A stretch of 48,478 nucleotides of DNA, taken from JBKEDH01 sp047975295 (GTDB lineage Bacteria > Bacteroidota > Bacteroidia > Flavobacteriales > Flavobacteriaceae). Where the stretch lies: the NCBI GenBank assembly GCA_047975295.1, contig JBKEDH010000185.1, forward strand, positions 1 through 48,478. Direction: 5' to 3'. A program made the position numbers and the translations under genes. Below, in pieces: positions 7,549 to 15,949 of this stretch. The stretch's first letter is position 1; each line of letters starts with the position of its first letter. Below the pieces are notes generated by a model. That model searched no databases and had not been told where the DNA came from. It saw nothing but the letters and a program-made list of their open reading frames with translations.

Positions 7549-8796
7549 ATGGAAGTATTAAAAATAGCAACAGCAGGAAGTGTAGATGACGGAAAAAGCA
7601 CCTTGATTGGGCGTATTCTTTACGATACCAAATCGTTAACCACCGATAAATTGGAAGCTATCGAAAAAACCAGTAAACAACGTGGTTACGATTATTTGGA
7701 TTTTTCATTGGCTACAGACGGATTGGTGGCCGAAAGAGAGCAGGGCATTACTATAGATGTCGCACATATATATTTTTCAACAGGAAAGAAAAGTTACATT
7801 ATAGCCGACACTCCGGGCCATGTAGAATATACCAGAAATATGGTTACCGGTGCATCAACATCACAAGCATCCATTATTTTGATTGATGCCCGTAAAGGAG
7901 TGATTGAGCAAACCAACCGCCACTTTTTTATCAATAATTTACTACGGATTAAAGATGTGGTTGTAGCCATAAACAAAATGGATTTGGTAGATTATTCCGA
8001 AGAAGTTTACAACAAAATCAAGGCCGATTTTGAAGAATTGATGAGCAAACGTGATTATCAGGACCAAAAAATAACCTTTATTCCGGTAAGTGCCTTAAAA
8101 GGTGATAATGTGGTACACCTATCCAACAATATGCCTTGGTATAAAGGCGAGGCACTTTTGGAGCATTTGGAGAAATTGGACAAGTCCGATATTTTTAATA
8201 CAGGTACACCACGTTTTCCGGTACAACATGTTATCCGTCCAAAAACCGAAGATTTCCACGATTTCCGTGGTTATGCCGGTAAAGTATATGGTGGCGAGTT
8301 AAGTGTTGGCGACGATATTATTGTGTTGCCATCCAAAACACGTTCAAAAATCAAGGATATTTATTTTTATAATGAAAAGTATGAAACAGCATCACGTCGT
8401 TCGTCGGTAACCATTACTTTGGAAAATGATATTAACGTAAGTCGTGGCGATATGATTGTTAAGGAAGGCGATTTACCGACCATCGACAAACAATTTACCG
8501 CAAATGTATGTTGGATGGACGACGAACAACTTACACCCGGATCAAAATACGTGTTGCAACACGGTGTAAATAAAGTTTTGGCAAAGGTGGATAGGATAAA
8601 CTACAAAATCCATCCGGACTATTCCGGTACGGAAAATAATGTTTCCGGATTGGGTATGAACGATATTGCTTCGGTAACATTCAAGCTGAACAAACCTATT
8701 TTTTTCGATCAATTTAAAAACCACAGAACAAACGGTTCTTTTATTTTGATAGATTCTCAAAGTAATAATACTTCGGGAGTGGGGTTCATTCAATAA
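7549..8796 (+). CDS. cysN: Sulfate adenylyltransferase large subunit CysN (GTPase)
   Basis: 415 residues. The translation-factor type GTPase motifs are present: P-loop GSVDDGKST at about residues 10-18, AEREQGITIDVAH (switch I), DTPGHVEY (switch II) and NKMDLV. Two beta-barrel domains follow. With CysD it drives APS synthesis by GTP hydrolysis. There is no C-terminal APS kinase domain, in contrast to NodQ/CysNC fusions, and the length equals the unfused subunit or slightly less. The spacer upstream holds two repeat elements, one directly before the start codon. Confidence 0.95.
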   Translation: MEVLKIATAGSVDDGKSTLIGRILYDTKSLTTDKLEAIEKTSKQRGYDYLDFSLATDGLVAEREQGITIDVAHIYFSTGKKSYIIADTPGHVEYTRNMVTGASTSQASIILIDARKGVIEQTNRHFFINNLLRIKDVVVAINKMDLVDYSEEVYNKIKADFEELMSKRDYQDQKITFIPVSALKGDNVVHLSNNMPWYKGEALLEHLEKLDKSDIFNTGTPRFPVQHVIRPKTEDFHDFRGYAGKVYGGELSVGDDIIVLPSKTRSKIKDIYFYNEKYETASRRSSVTITLENDINVSRGDMIVKEGDLPTIDKQFTANVCWMDDEQLTPGSKYVLQHGVNKVLAKVDRINYKIHPDYSGTENNVSGLGMNDIASVTFKLNKPIFFDQFKNHRTNGSFILIDSQSNNTSGVGFIQ

Positions 8797-8893
8797 GCTC
8801 TAAAATATATAAAACAAACACTAAAAATCACCCATAAAACGTCCGCTTAAATCTGTACCATTACAGTTAAAAACAAGGGGGAAGGGGCATATT

Positions 8894-10996
8894 ATGCAAA
8901 GCTTTAGATCAGAAATTGAAAATCCTATAGTAGAAAAGGATATTATCGAATTGGCCAATAAAATCGAACTGTTCAATACAGGGAAGATAAATGAGGAGAA
9001 ATTTAGGAGTCTCCGTTTGGCACGGGGTATTTACGGACAACGTCAGGAAGGCGTGCAAATGGTACGTATTAAACTGCCTTACGGAAAACTGAAAAGCAAG
9101 CAACTGCATCGAATTTGTGAGGTTTCCGACGAGTATTCACGGGGACGTTTGCACATTACCACACGGCAGGATATCCAAATCCATTATGTCGATATTAAGC
9201 GTACGCCCCAATTATGGGCAGAGCTCGATAAGGACGAACTTACCATTCGTGAGGCTTGTGGAAATACAGTACGTAACGTAACGGCAAGTGAAACGGCGGG
9301 TATAGATGTTAACGAGCCTTTCGATGTGTCGCCTTATGCCGATGCCTTATTCCGTTTCTTTTTACGAAACCCCATTTGTCAGGAAATGGGACGTAAGTTC
9401 AAGGTTTCCTTTTCGGCTTCCGATGAAGATACAGGGCTTTCCTACATGCACGATCTTGGTTTTATAGCCAAAATAAAAGAAGGTGTTCGGGGCTTTAAAG
9501 TATTGCTTGGCGGCGGATTGGGTTCGCAGCCCCGTCATGCCGATTTACTTTACGATTTTTTGCCTACCGATAAAATTATTCCTTTAATGGAAGGTGTAGT
9601 ACGTGTTTTCGACCGTTATGGCGAACGAAAAAGCCGTGCAAAGGCCCGTATGAAATTTTTGTTGAAGGATATAGGCTTAGAGGCGTTTAAAAAACTGGTC
9701 GATACCGAACAAAATGCCATTACATTAAAATCGGTTCCTATTGATGCTGATGCGTATAGGCTTTCCAAGCCTGTTTCGGTTGAAGCACCACAAGTGGAGA
9801 TCAAAGATAAAAAGACCTTTCAAATATGGAAATCTACAAATTTGGTACCACAAAAACAAGATGGTTATGTTGCTGTGGGAATTAAAGTTCTGTTGGGCGA
9901 TTTTTATACCGATAAAGCACGTTTATTAGCCGATTTGGTCGAAAAATATGCCGCTGGCGAAATGCGCTTAACCCTACGCCAAAATATTCTTATTCCATTT
10001 GTAAAAGAAGATTTATTACCTTTTTTCTATACAGAATTGGATAAATTGGGTTTTGCCGAAGCCGGCTATAATAAAGCTGTCGATGTAACGGCTTGCCCGG
10101 GTACCGATACTTGTAATTTGGGTATTGCCAGTAGTACAGGTATCGCCGAAGAATTGGAGCGTATTTTAAAAGCCGAATATCCACAGTATTTAAAAAACGA
10201 TGATATAGCTATAAAAATAAGTGGCTGTATGAATGCTTGTGGACAACATAATATGGCAAATATTGGGTTTCAAGGTATGTCCATACGCACACCCGACAAA
10301 TTGGTAGCACCTGCGCTTCAAGTGTTGTTGGGTGGTGGCAATCTGGGAGATGGCAACGGTGTTTTTGCAGATAAAGTGGTAAAAGTACCAAGCCGTAGAG
10401 GCCCCGAAGCCTTACGCCGAATTTTAAACGATTACGAGGCTAATGCCAATGGTAAGAACTTTTTAAGCTATTATAAAGAAACGGGCGATCGCTATTTTTA
10501 CGATTTGCTTAATGATTTACAGGATACCAGCAATTTAACTTCAGAGGATTTTATTGATTGGGGAACTACCGAAAAATACCAAAAGGAAATCGGTATTGGC
10601 GAGTGTGCGGGAGTAGTAATAGATTTGGTGGCAACCTTGTTTTTGGATAGCGAAGAAAAAATAGAATTAGCACAGGAATCATTAAACAATAAAGTGTATT
10701 CCAGTGCTATTTACCATGCTTACAGTTCTTTGGTCAATTCGGCGAAAGCCCTATTGCTAACCGAGGTGAAAAGTACCAACACACAAGCAGGGATTATAAA
10801 GCAATTTGATGAGCTGTTTGTCGAAACCGGTAAAATACAGTTGTCAACCTCTTTCTCGGAATTTATCTACCAAATAAATAAGGTAGTGCCTTCCGAAACA
10901 TTCGCCAAACAATACTTGGCCGAAGCCGAAGCGTTTTTAACCCAAGTACGGACTTATAGAGAAAAAGAAATAACGGTTGATGCTAAAGCAGTTTAA
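8894..10996 (+). CDS. Ferredoxin-type sulfite reductase with C-terminal HEPN-like domain
   Basis: 700 residues. The first 580 or so are a sulfite/nitrite reductase: two ferredoxin-like half-domains, HITTRQDIQIHYV and LTLRQNILIPFV. The siroheme-[4Fe-4S] ligands are C401 and C407 (TACPGTDTC) and C445 and C449 (GCMNACGQHN). Context (cysHDN, siroheme genes, ferredoxin reductase) makes sulfite to sulfide the likely reaction rather than nitrite reduction. The last 115 residues, after a linker, form a helical region (LAQESLNNKVYSSAIYHAYS...AKALLL) resembling HEPN domains. The RNase motif Rx4-6H is not seen in it, so it is probably a binding or assembly module. The spacer upstream contains a short G-rich phrase near 8875-8890. 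Confidence 0.88.
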   Translation: MQSFRSEIENPIVEKDIIELANKIELFNTGKINEEKFRSLRLARGIYGQRQEGVQMVRIKLPYGKLKSKQLHRICEVSDEYSRGRLHITTRQDIQIHYVDIKRTPQLWAELDKDELTIREACGNTVRNVTASETAGIDVNEPFDVSPYADALFRFFLRNPICQEMGRKFKVSFSASDEDTGLSYMHDLGFIAKIKEGVRGFKVLLGGGLGSQPRHADLLYDFLPTDKIIPLMEGVVRVFDRYGERKSRAKARMKFLLKDIGLEAFKKLVDTEQNAITLKSVPIDADAYRLSKPVSVEAPQVEIKDKKTFQIWKSTNLVPQKQDGYVAVGIKVLLGDFYTDKARLLADLVEKYAAGEMRLTLRQNILIPFVKEDLLPFFYTELDKLGFAEAGYNKAVDVTACPGTDTCNLGIASSTGIAEELERILKAEYPQYLKNDDIAIKISGCMNACGQHNMANIGFQGMSIRTPDKLVAPALQVLLGGGNLGDGNGVFADKVVKVPSRRGPEALRRILNDYEANANGKNFLSYYKETGDRYFYDLLNDLQDTSNLTSEDFIDWGTTEKYQKEIGIGECAGVVIDLVATLFLDSEEKIELAQESLNNKVYSSAIYHAYSSLVNSAKALLLTEVKSTNTQAGIIKQFDELFVETGKIQLSTSFSEFIYQINKVVPSETFAKQYLAEAEAFLTQVRTYREKEITVDAKAV

Positions 10997-11002
10997 TATA
11001 TA

Positions 11003-11761
11003 ATGGCTATTTATCCAAAAATAACCTTGGTTGGTGCCGGTCCGGGCGATATCGATTTAATTACCGTTAAGGCGGTTAAGGCTATAGCATCGGCACAAGT
11101 GGTATTGTACGACGCTTTGGTTAATAAAGGTTTGTTGGATTATGCGCCTAAGGATGCCGAATTGATTTTTGTAGGCAAACGCAAGGGGAGTTATGCATTA
11201 CAACAGCATGAAATTAATGCACTTATTGTCGAAAAGGCTCAAAGTAAAGGCCATGTGGTACGTTTAAAAGGCGGCGATCCCTTTATTTTTGGGCGTGGTG
11301 CCGAAGAATTGGAATATGCACAAAAATTCGGTTTGCAAACCGAGGTTGTTTCGGGAGTATCGTCTGCCATTGCCGTACCGAGCCATCAAGGTATTTCGTT
11401 GACCAAACGTGGCATATCGGAAAGTTTTTGGGTGGTTACCGGTACTACCAAGCAGCACAAACTATCAAAAGATGTACGTTTGGCAGCACAATCGACCGCA
11501 ACAGTAGTTATATTAATGGGAGTTCATAAACTGCCCGAAATAATTGAGGTGTTTTTAAAAGAAAATAAACATGAAACACCGGTGGCCGTTATACAAAACG
11601 GTACTTGGGATACCGAAAAAATAGCCATAGGGACTGTAAAGACCATTCAGACCATTGTTGAAGAAAAACAATTATCATCGCCTGCCATTATTGTTATTGG
11701 CGAAGTGGTAAAGGAAAGAATTGTTTTAAATTCTATATATAATGAAGTAATAGAGGCTTGA
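11003..11761 (+). CDS. cobA: Uroporphyrinogen-III C-methyltransferase
   Basis: 252 residues. SUMT motifs: VGAGPGDIDLIT near the N-terminus, LYDALVN, RLKGGDPFIFGRG and VSGVSSAIAVP. It uses SAM to dimethylate uroporphyrinogen III to precorrin-2, the first step of siroheme synthesis. It starts seven bases after the sulfite reductase stop and ends five bases before the precorrin-2 dehydrogenase, so the three are translated from one message and siroheme is made together with its user. Confidence 0.94.
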   Translation: MAIYPKITLVGAGPGDIDLITVKAVKAIASAQVVLYDALVNKGLLDYAPKDAELIFVGKRKGSYALQQHEINALIVEKAQSKGHVVRLKGGDPFIFGRGAEELEYAQKFGLQTEVVSGVSSAIAVPSHQGISLTKRGISESFWVVTGTTKQHKLSKDVRLAAQSTATVVILMGVHKLPEIIEVFLKENKHETPVAVIQNGTWDTEKIAIGTVKTIQTIVEEKQLSSPAIIVIGEVVKERIVLNSIYNEVIEA

Positions 11762-11765
11762 TGCG

Positions 11766-12416
11766 ATGGGGGTGTTAGGTGATAAAAATATTGAAAAACA
11801 AAACGAGCAAGTTTCTTCTCTAAGAATAAGTGAGGATAGAAATAATCTATATCCCATTTTTTTAAAGATGAAAAACCTTAACGTACTTATAGTTGGAGGA
11901 GGAAATGTAGCATTCGAGAAATTAACTTTTTTATTAAAGTCAAGTCCCGATGCTTGTGTAACATTGGTAGCACCGGAATTAAAAAAAGAAGTCTTATCTT
12001 TAACCATTCCAAATAAGATAACGGTTATTGAAGATATTTATAAAAAAGAATACTTAAAAGGAAAGCACATTGTTATAGCAACGACAAACAACGAAACCGT
12101 AAATTTACAGGTGTACCACGATTGTCGGGAGCAGAATGTTTTAGTAAACGTAGCCGATAACCCACCATATTGCGATTTTTATATGGGCGGTATCGTTACC
12201 AAAGGTCATGTAAAAATAGCGATTTCAACCAATGGGAAATCACCAACAATGGCCAAGCGTTTACGGCAGTTTTTCGAGGATGTGATTCCCGAAAATATAG
12301 ATAATTTAGTTAAAAATCTGAATATATTCAGAACAACAATAAAAGGTGATTTCGAACAAAAAGTGGAAACGCTAAACGAATTTACCAAAGGATTAATTGA
12401 AAAACAGAGTAAATAA
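11766..12416 (+). CDS. Precorrin-2 dehydrogenase / sirohydrochlorin ferrochelatase (CysG N-terminal type)
   Basis: 216 residues. The NAD-binding loop VLIVGGGNVAFEKL is preceded by the conserved NLYPIFLK strand, which is why the start at 11766 rather than the later ATG at 11869 is preferred. VNVADNPPYCDFYMGG and ISTNGKSPTMAKRLR are family blocks. In this family (Met8p, CysG N-terminal half) one domain oxidises precorrin-2 and inserts iron to give siroheme. The methyltransferase half is the separate cobA gene upstream. No other ferrochelatase is seen in the operon. Confidence 0.9.
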   Translation: MGVLGDKNIEKQNEQVSSLRISEDRNNLYPIFLKMKNLNVLIVGGGNVAFEKLTFLLKSSPDACVTLVAPELKKEVLSLTIPNKITVIEDIYKKEYLKGKHIVIATTNNETVNLQVYHDCREQNVLVNVADNPPYCDFYMGGIVTKGHVKIAISTNGKSPTMAKRLRQFFEDVIPENIDNLVKNLNIFRTTIKGDFEQKVETLNEFTKGLIEKQSK

Positions 12417-12423
12417 AATCACA

Positions 12424-13476
12424 ATGATTAAAACGGATATTTTAATAATAGGAGCAGGACCAACGGGTCTATTCACGGTTTTCGAAGCAGGTTTGTTAAA
12501 GCTAAAATGCCATTTAATTGATGCTTTGCCACAACCGGGCGGACAATGTTCGGAAATTTATCCCAAAAAGCCCATTTACGATATTCCTGGTTTTCCGGAA
12601 ATATTGGCAGGCGATTTAACCAAAAACCTATTGGAGCAAGGCAAACAGTTCGAACCTGGATTCACTTTGGGCGAACGTGCCGAAACCATCGAAAAACAAG
12701 ACGACGGTTCATTTATCGTAACCACAAATAAAGGTACAAAACACCATGCGCCGGTAGTGGCTATTGCGGGTGGTTTAGGATCGTTCGAACCTCGAAAACC
12801 GGCCATAGAAGGTATTGAAAGCTACGAAGACCACGGTGTGGAATACTTTATAAAAGACCCTGAAATGTATCGGGACAAGCGTGTTGTTATTTCCGGTGGA
12901 GGCGATTCGGCATTGGATTGGAGTATCTTTTTGGCCGATGTAGCCGCCGAAGTAACTTTGGTACACCGAAGAAACGAGTTTCGAGGAGCTTTAGATTCGG
13001 TTGAAAAAGTAGGTGAACTAAAAAACTTGGGCAAGATCAATTTAATCACACCAGCCGAAGTAAAAGCATTGCACGGTAACGGTAAAATCGAAGCTGTAAC
13101 CATAGAGCGTGAAGGGGAGTCCTTCAATATCGAAACCGACCACTTTATTCCCTTATTTGGTTTGTCGCCAAAATTGGGGCCTATTGGCAACTGGGGGCTC
13201 GAAATAGAAAAAAATGCCATAAAGGTAGATAACTCACTTAATTACCAAACCAATATACCGGGTATTTTTGCCATTGGCGATGTTAATACCTATCCCGAAA
13301 AGTTAAAATTGATTCTCTGTGGTTTCCACGAAGCTACCTTAATGTGCCAAGCAGCTTATAGAATTATCAATCCCGGAAAAAAATATGTACTGAAATACAC
13401 CACCGTAAGCGGTGTCGATGGTTTCGATGGTACCCGAAAAGAAGCACCAAAAGCAGTGGTACAGGCTATTGGGTAG
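12424..13476 (+). CDS. Ferredoxin-NADP+ reductase, thioredoxin-reductase-like type
   Basis: 350 residues from the ATG at 12424 (MIKTDILIIGAGPTGL); the in-frame ATG at 12397 lies inside the previous gene. FAD-binding GAGPTG near residue 10 and NADPH-binding GGGDSALDW are present. The CxxC redox pair of thioredoxin reductases is absent, and the C-terminus KEAPKAVVQAIG is like that of the YumC-type ferredoxin-NADP reductases. As the last gene of the cys operon it most likely feeds electrons by ferredoxin to the sulfite reductase. A strong hairpin follows at 13545-13576. Confidence 0.88.
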   Translation: MIKTDILIIGAGPTGLFTVFEAGLLKLKCHLIDALPQPGGQCSEIYPKKPIYDIPGFPEILAGDLTKNLLEQGKQFEPGFTLGERAETIEKQDDGSFIVTTNKGTKHHAPVVAIAGGLGSFEPRKPAIEGIESYEDHGVEYFIKDPEMYRDKRVVISGGGDSALDWSIFLADVAAEVTLVHRRNEFRGALDSVEKVGELKNLGKINLITPAEVKALHGNGKIEAVTIEREGESFNIETDHFIPLFGLSPKLGPIGNWGLEIEKNAIKVDNSLNYQTNIPGIFAIGDVNTYPEKLKLILCGFHEATLMCQAAYRIINPGKKYVLKYTTVSGVDGFDGTRKEAPKAVVQAIG

Positions 13477-13544
13477 TTTGTAAATACCTGTATATTTAGT
13501 ATATTTCCGACTGCAAATCGGTTTTTAAAGCATGATATAGTACT

Positions 13545-13576
13545 AGACCTCATAGTTTTTTAGACCTATGAGGTTT
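13545..13576 (+). terminator. Hairpin ending the cys operon
   Basis: An 11-base-pair stem AGACCTCATAG (13545-13555) / CTATGAGGTTT (13566-13576, one G-T pair) encloses a 10-base T-rich loop. It lies 68 bases after the ferredoxin reductase stop. The T-tract after the stem is weak. Confidence 0.6.
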
Positions 13577-13631
13577 GGTAGATTGATGTTTGTTATATTA
13601 ATAAAATTTTGGAAAATAATTATACCAACAG

Positions 13632-15767
13632 TTGAAAGGTTTATTGTGCCATATAATTTGTATTTTGTTTTTGGTACCAAATGGTTGGTCTTTCAACCAA
13701 GCTCCAATATTAACAGCTACAGGTAATCAGGCCTATTGTCCTAAAAGTCAAATAAGAATTGTGACCGATTTTAATGTAACCGATAGCGACGATACCGATG
13801 CCGAAGCATTTTATATCCAAATATCGCAAGGTTATGTAAATGGTGAAGATAGGCTCGAATTATTGGGGAGCCATCCGTCTATTGTAACGTCTTGGAATGT
13901 TTCTGAAGGAAAATTAATATTAAACGGTGCTTCTGGAAGCAAGGTAAGCTATATCGATTTTATTGCAGCTGTAAAAGATGTAGTTTTTGAAAGTTCGAGT
14001 GATATACCAAGTGCTAAAAGTTTTTCGATAACCGTTGGAGATGCCAATTATTTACCTTCAACAGAACATTATTACGAGTTTGTTTCAAGTATTGGTATTA
14101 CATGGACAGCAGCAAAAGCAGCGGCCGAATCCAGGACATATTATGGTCTGCAAGGGTATTTGGCAACTGTTGCAGCACCTGATGAAGCCCAATTAGTGGG
14201 TGAGCAAGCTTCTGGTGCGGGATGGATTGGTGGCAGCGATGCCCAAACAGAAGGTATATGGAAATGGGTAACCGGCCCCGAAGCGGGTACAGTCTTTTGG
14301 AATGGTAACGCAAATGGAAGCTCACCTAATTTTGCTTATTGGAATACAAGAGAACCTAACCAATCCGGAGATGAAGATTATGCTCATATAACGGCACCAA
14401 ATGTCGGTATTCCCGGTTCGTGGAACGATTTGAGCAATACCGGTGCTACAATTGGGGATTACCAACCTAAAGGTTATATTGTGGAATATGGCGGTATGCC
14501 TGGAGATCCTGTTTTAAATATTTCAGCAAGTACACGTATTTTTACCACAGCTATAGAAAATACGGTTTCGGCTTCGGTATGCGATGGTGGTATGCTTACT
14601 CTGGAAGCCAATGCTTCAAATAGCGGCGATGTATTATGGTTTAGTACGCCAACAGGGGGTGTACCTATTCATACGGGAAATATCTATACCGTAAATGTAA
14701 CAGCACCTACAATATATTATGTTTTGGCCTCGATAAACGGTTGCATAAGTGGGCAACGGGTTGCTGTTACTGCAGAGGTTACAACTACACCAACTATAAT
14801 TTCGGTTAGTGGAGATGCTATTTGTGGCAGTGGTACCGGAACATTACAGGCTACGCCTTCGGCCGGTACAGTACACTAGTACGATACAGCGGTTGGGGGT
14901 GTTTTGCTGTACACGGGAAATACATATCGCCCCGAAAATATAAATGCCGATACAACATATTATGCTGAAGCCGAATTAAATGGGTGCATCACATCATCCA
15001 GAACTCCGGTGACGATTGAGGTTTCTGAGCTACCCGAATTTGGAATACACCAAAATTCTATACTACTATGTACGGGTGCGGCTATTACATTATCGGTTAT
15101 TAATGCAAAGGAAAATTATTCCTATATATGGAAGGACAAAAGTGGAGCTGAAATAAGTACTGAATCATTTATAGAAGTAACCGTAGGTGGTCATTTTACG
15201 GTTACGGCTTCTAATGCAAGATGCGAAAAAATGTTGTCAATAGAGGTTGTCGAGTCCGATTATGCGGTTATAACCGATACCAATATTAAGGTTGTGGAAA
15301 ACTCCGAAAATAATAGTGTAGCTATTATAAGTATAGATGCATTGGGTATTGGCGATTACGAATTTGCTTTAGATAATGAGACTGCCGTTTATCGAGATGA
15401 AGCTTATTTTGAGGGATTAAGTGTGGGCAAGCATATACTATATGTTAGAGATAAAAACGGCTGTGGTGTTAGTTATTTTGAGTTTTCTATTTTAGGGTTT
15501 CCAAAATTTTTTACTCCTAATAATGATGGTTTCCATGATTTTTGGAAACCCGAAGGATTAGAAAACTTGTACGCAAACCATTCCAAAATATGGATTTACG
15601 ATAGGTATGGAAAGTTAATAAAACAGATAAGAGCAATCGATGGGTATTGGGATGGTACATTTAACGGTTTTAAAATGCCCAATTCCGATTATTGGTATGT
15701 AGCCGAACTTATAAGTCAACAAGGTAAAATAAAGACTTATAAAGGACATTTTAGTTTGGTTAGATAG
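13632..15767 (+). pseudogene. Secreted lectin-domain protein with T9SS type B sorting domain, split by an in-frame TAG
   Basis: One frame of 712 codons runs from TTG at 13632 to 15767, interrupted only by TAG at 14877-14879. An upstream in-frame TAA at 13617 makes the TTG the best start; it gives a signal peptide (MKGLLCHIICILFLVPNGWS). Order: cadherin-like segment, C-type lectin-like domain (about 14040-14500, ending WNDLSN...GYIVEYGG), two Ig-like repeats, then the gliding-motility/CHU_C type C-terminal domain (FFTPNNDGFHDFW...YGKLIKQI) that directs type IX secretion. The two Ig-like repeats align: GDVLWFSTPTGGVPIHTGN against GTVH-stop-YDTAVGGVLLYTGN, so the stop replaces a Trp, a single TGG to TAG change. 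The product without readthrough loses the sorting domain. A sequencing error is the main alternative. Confidence 0.8.
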
Positions 15768-15882
15768 AAGTTAAAAAGTTTGTTTTTTCATTATACTTCC
15801 CAATTTAAGTTAATAATAGCTTCTTATATTTATTTTTTCCCTATTTTTTTTACGAATAATATAAAAAGTATTCTTCTTATAG

Positions 15883-15909
15883 TTGTAATCGATTGTTTTT
15901 ATATATTTG
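15883..15909 (+). promoter_or_regulatory. Promoter of the TonB receptor operon
   Basis: TTG at 15883-15885 and TATATTTG at 15902-15909 with a 16-base spacer, slightly shorter than the 18 seen at the other promoters here. The start site would fall near 15916, inside the palindrome that follows. Confidence 0.6.
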
Positions 15910-15913
15910 CCTT

Positions 15914-15936
15914 TTATTTGGATTAAATCCAAATAA
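15914..15936. promoter_or_regulatory. Perfect palindrome over the start site of the TonB receptor operon
   Basis: The core ATTTGGATTAAATCCAAAT (15916-15934) is a perfect 19-base palindrome around a central A, and two more base pairs extend it to 15914-15936. It covers the predicted transcription start and ends 13 bases before the receptor start codon. The geometry (9-base arms, one central base) is like that of DtxR/IdeR boxes, but the sequence is different and it is not a classical Fur box. It is a candidate operator for metal control. Confidence 0.6.
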
Positions 15937-15949
15937 TTTAAAAGTAAAA

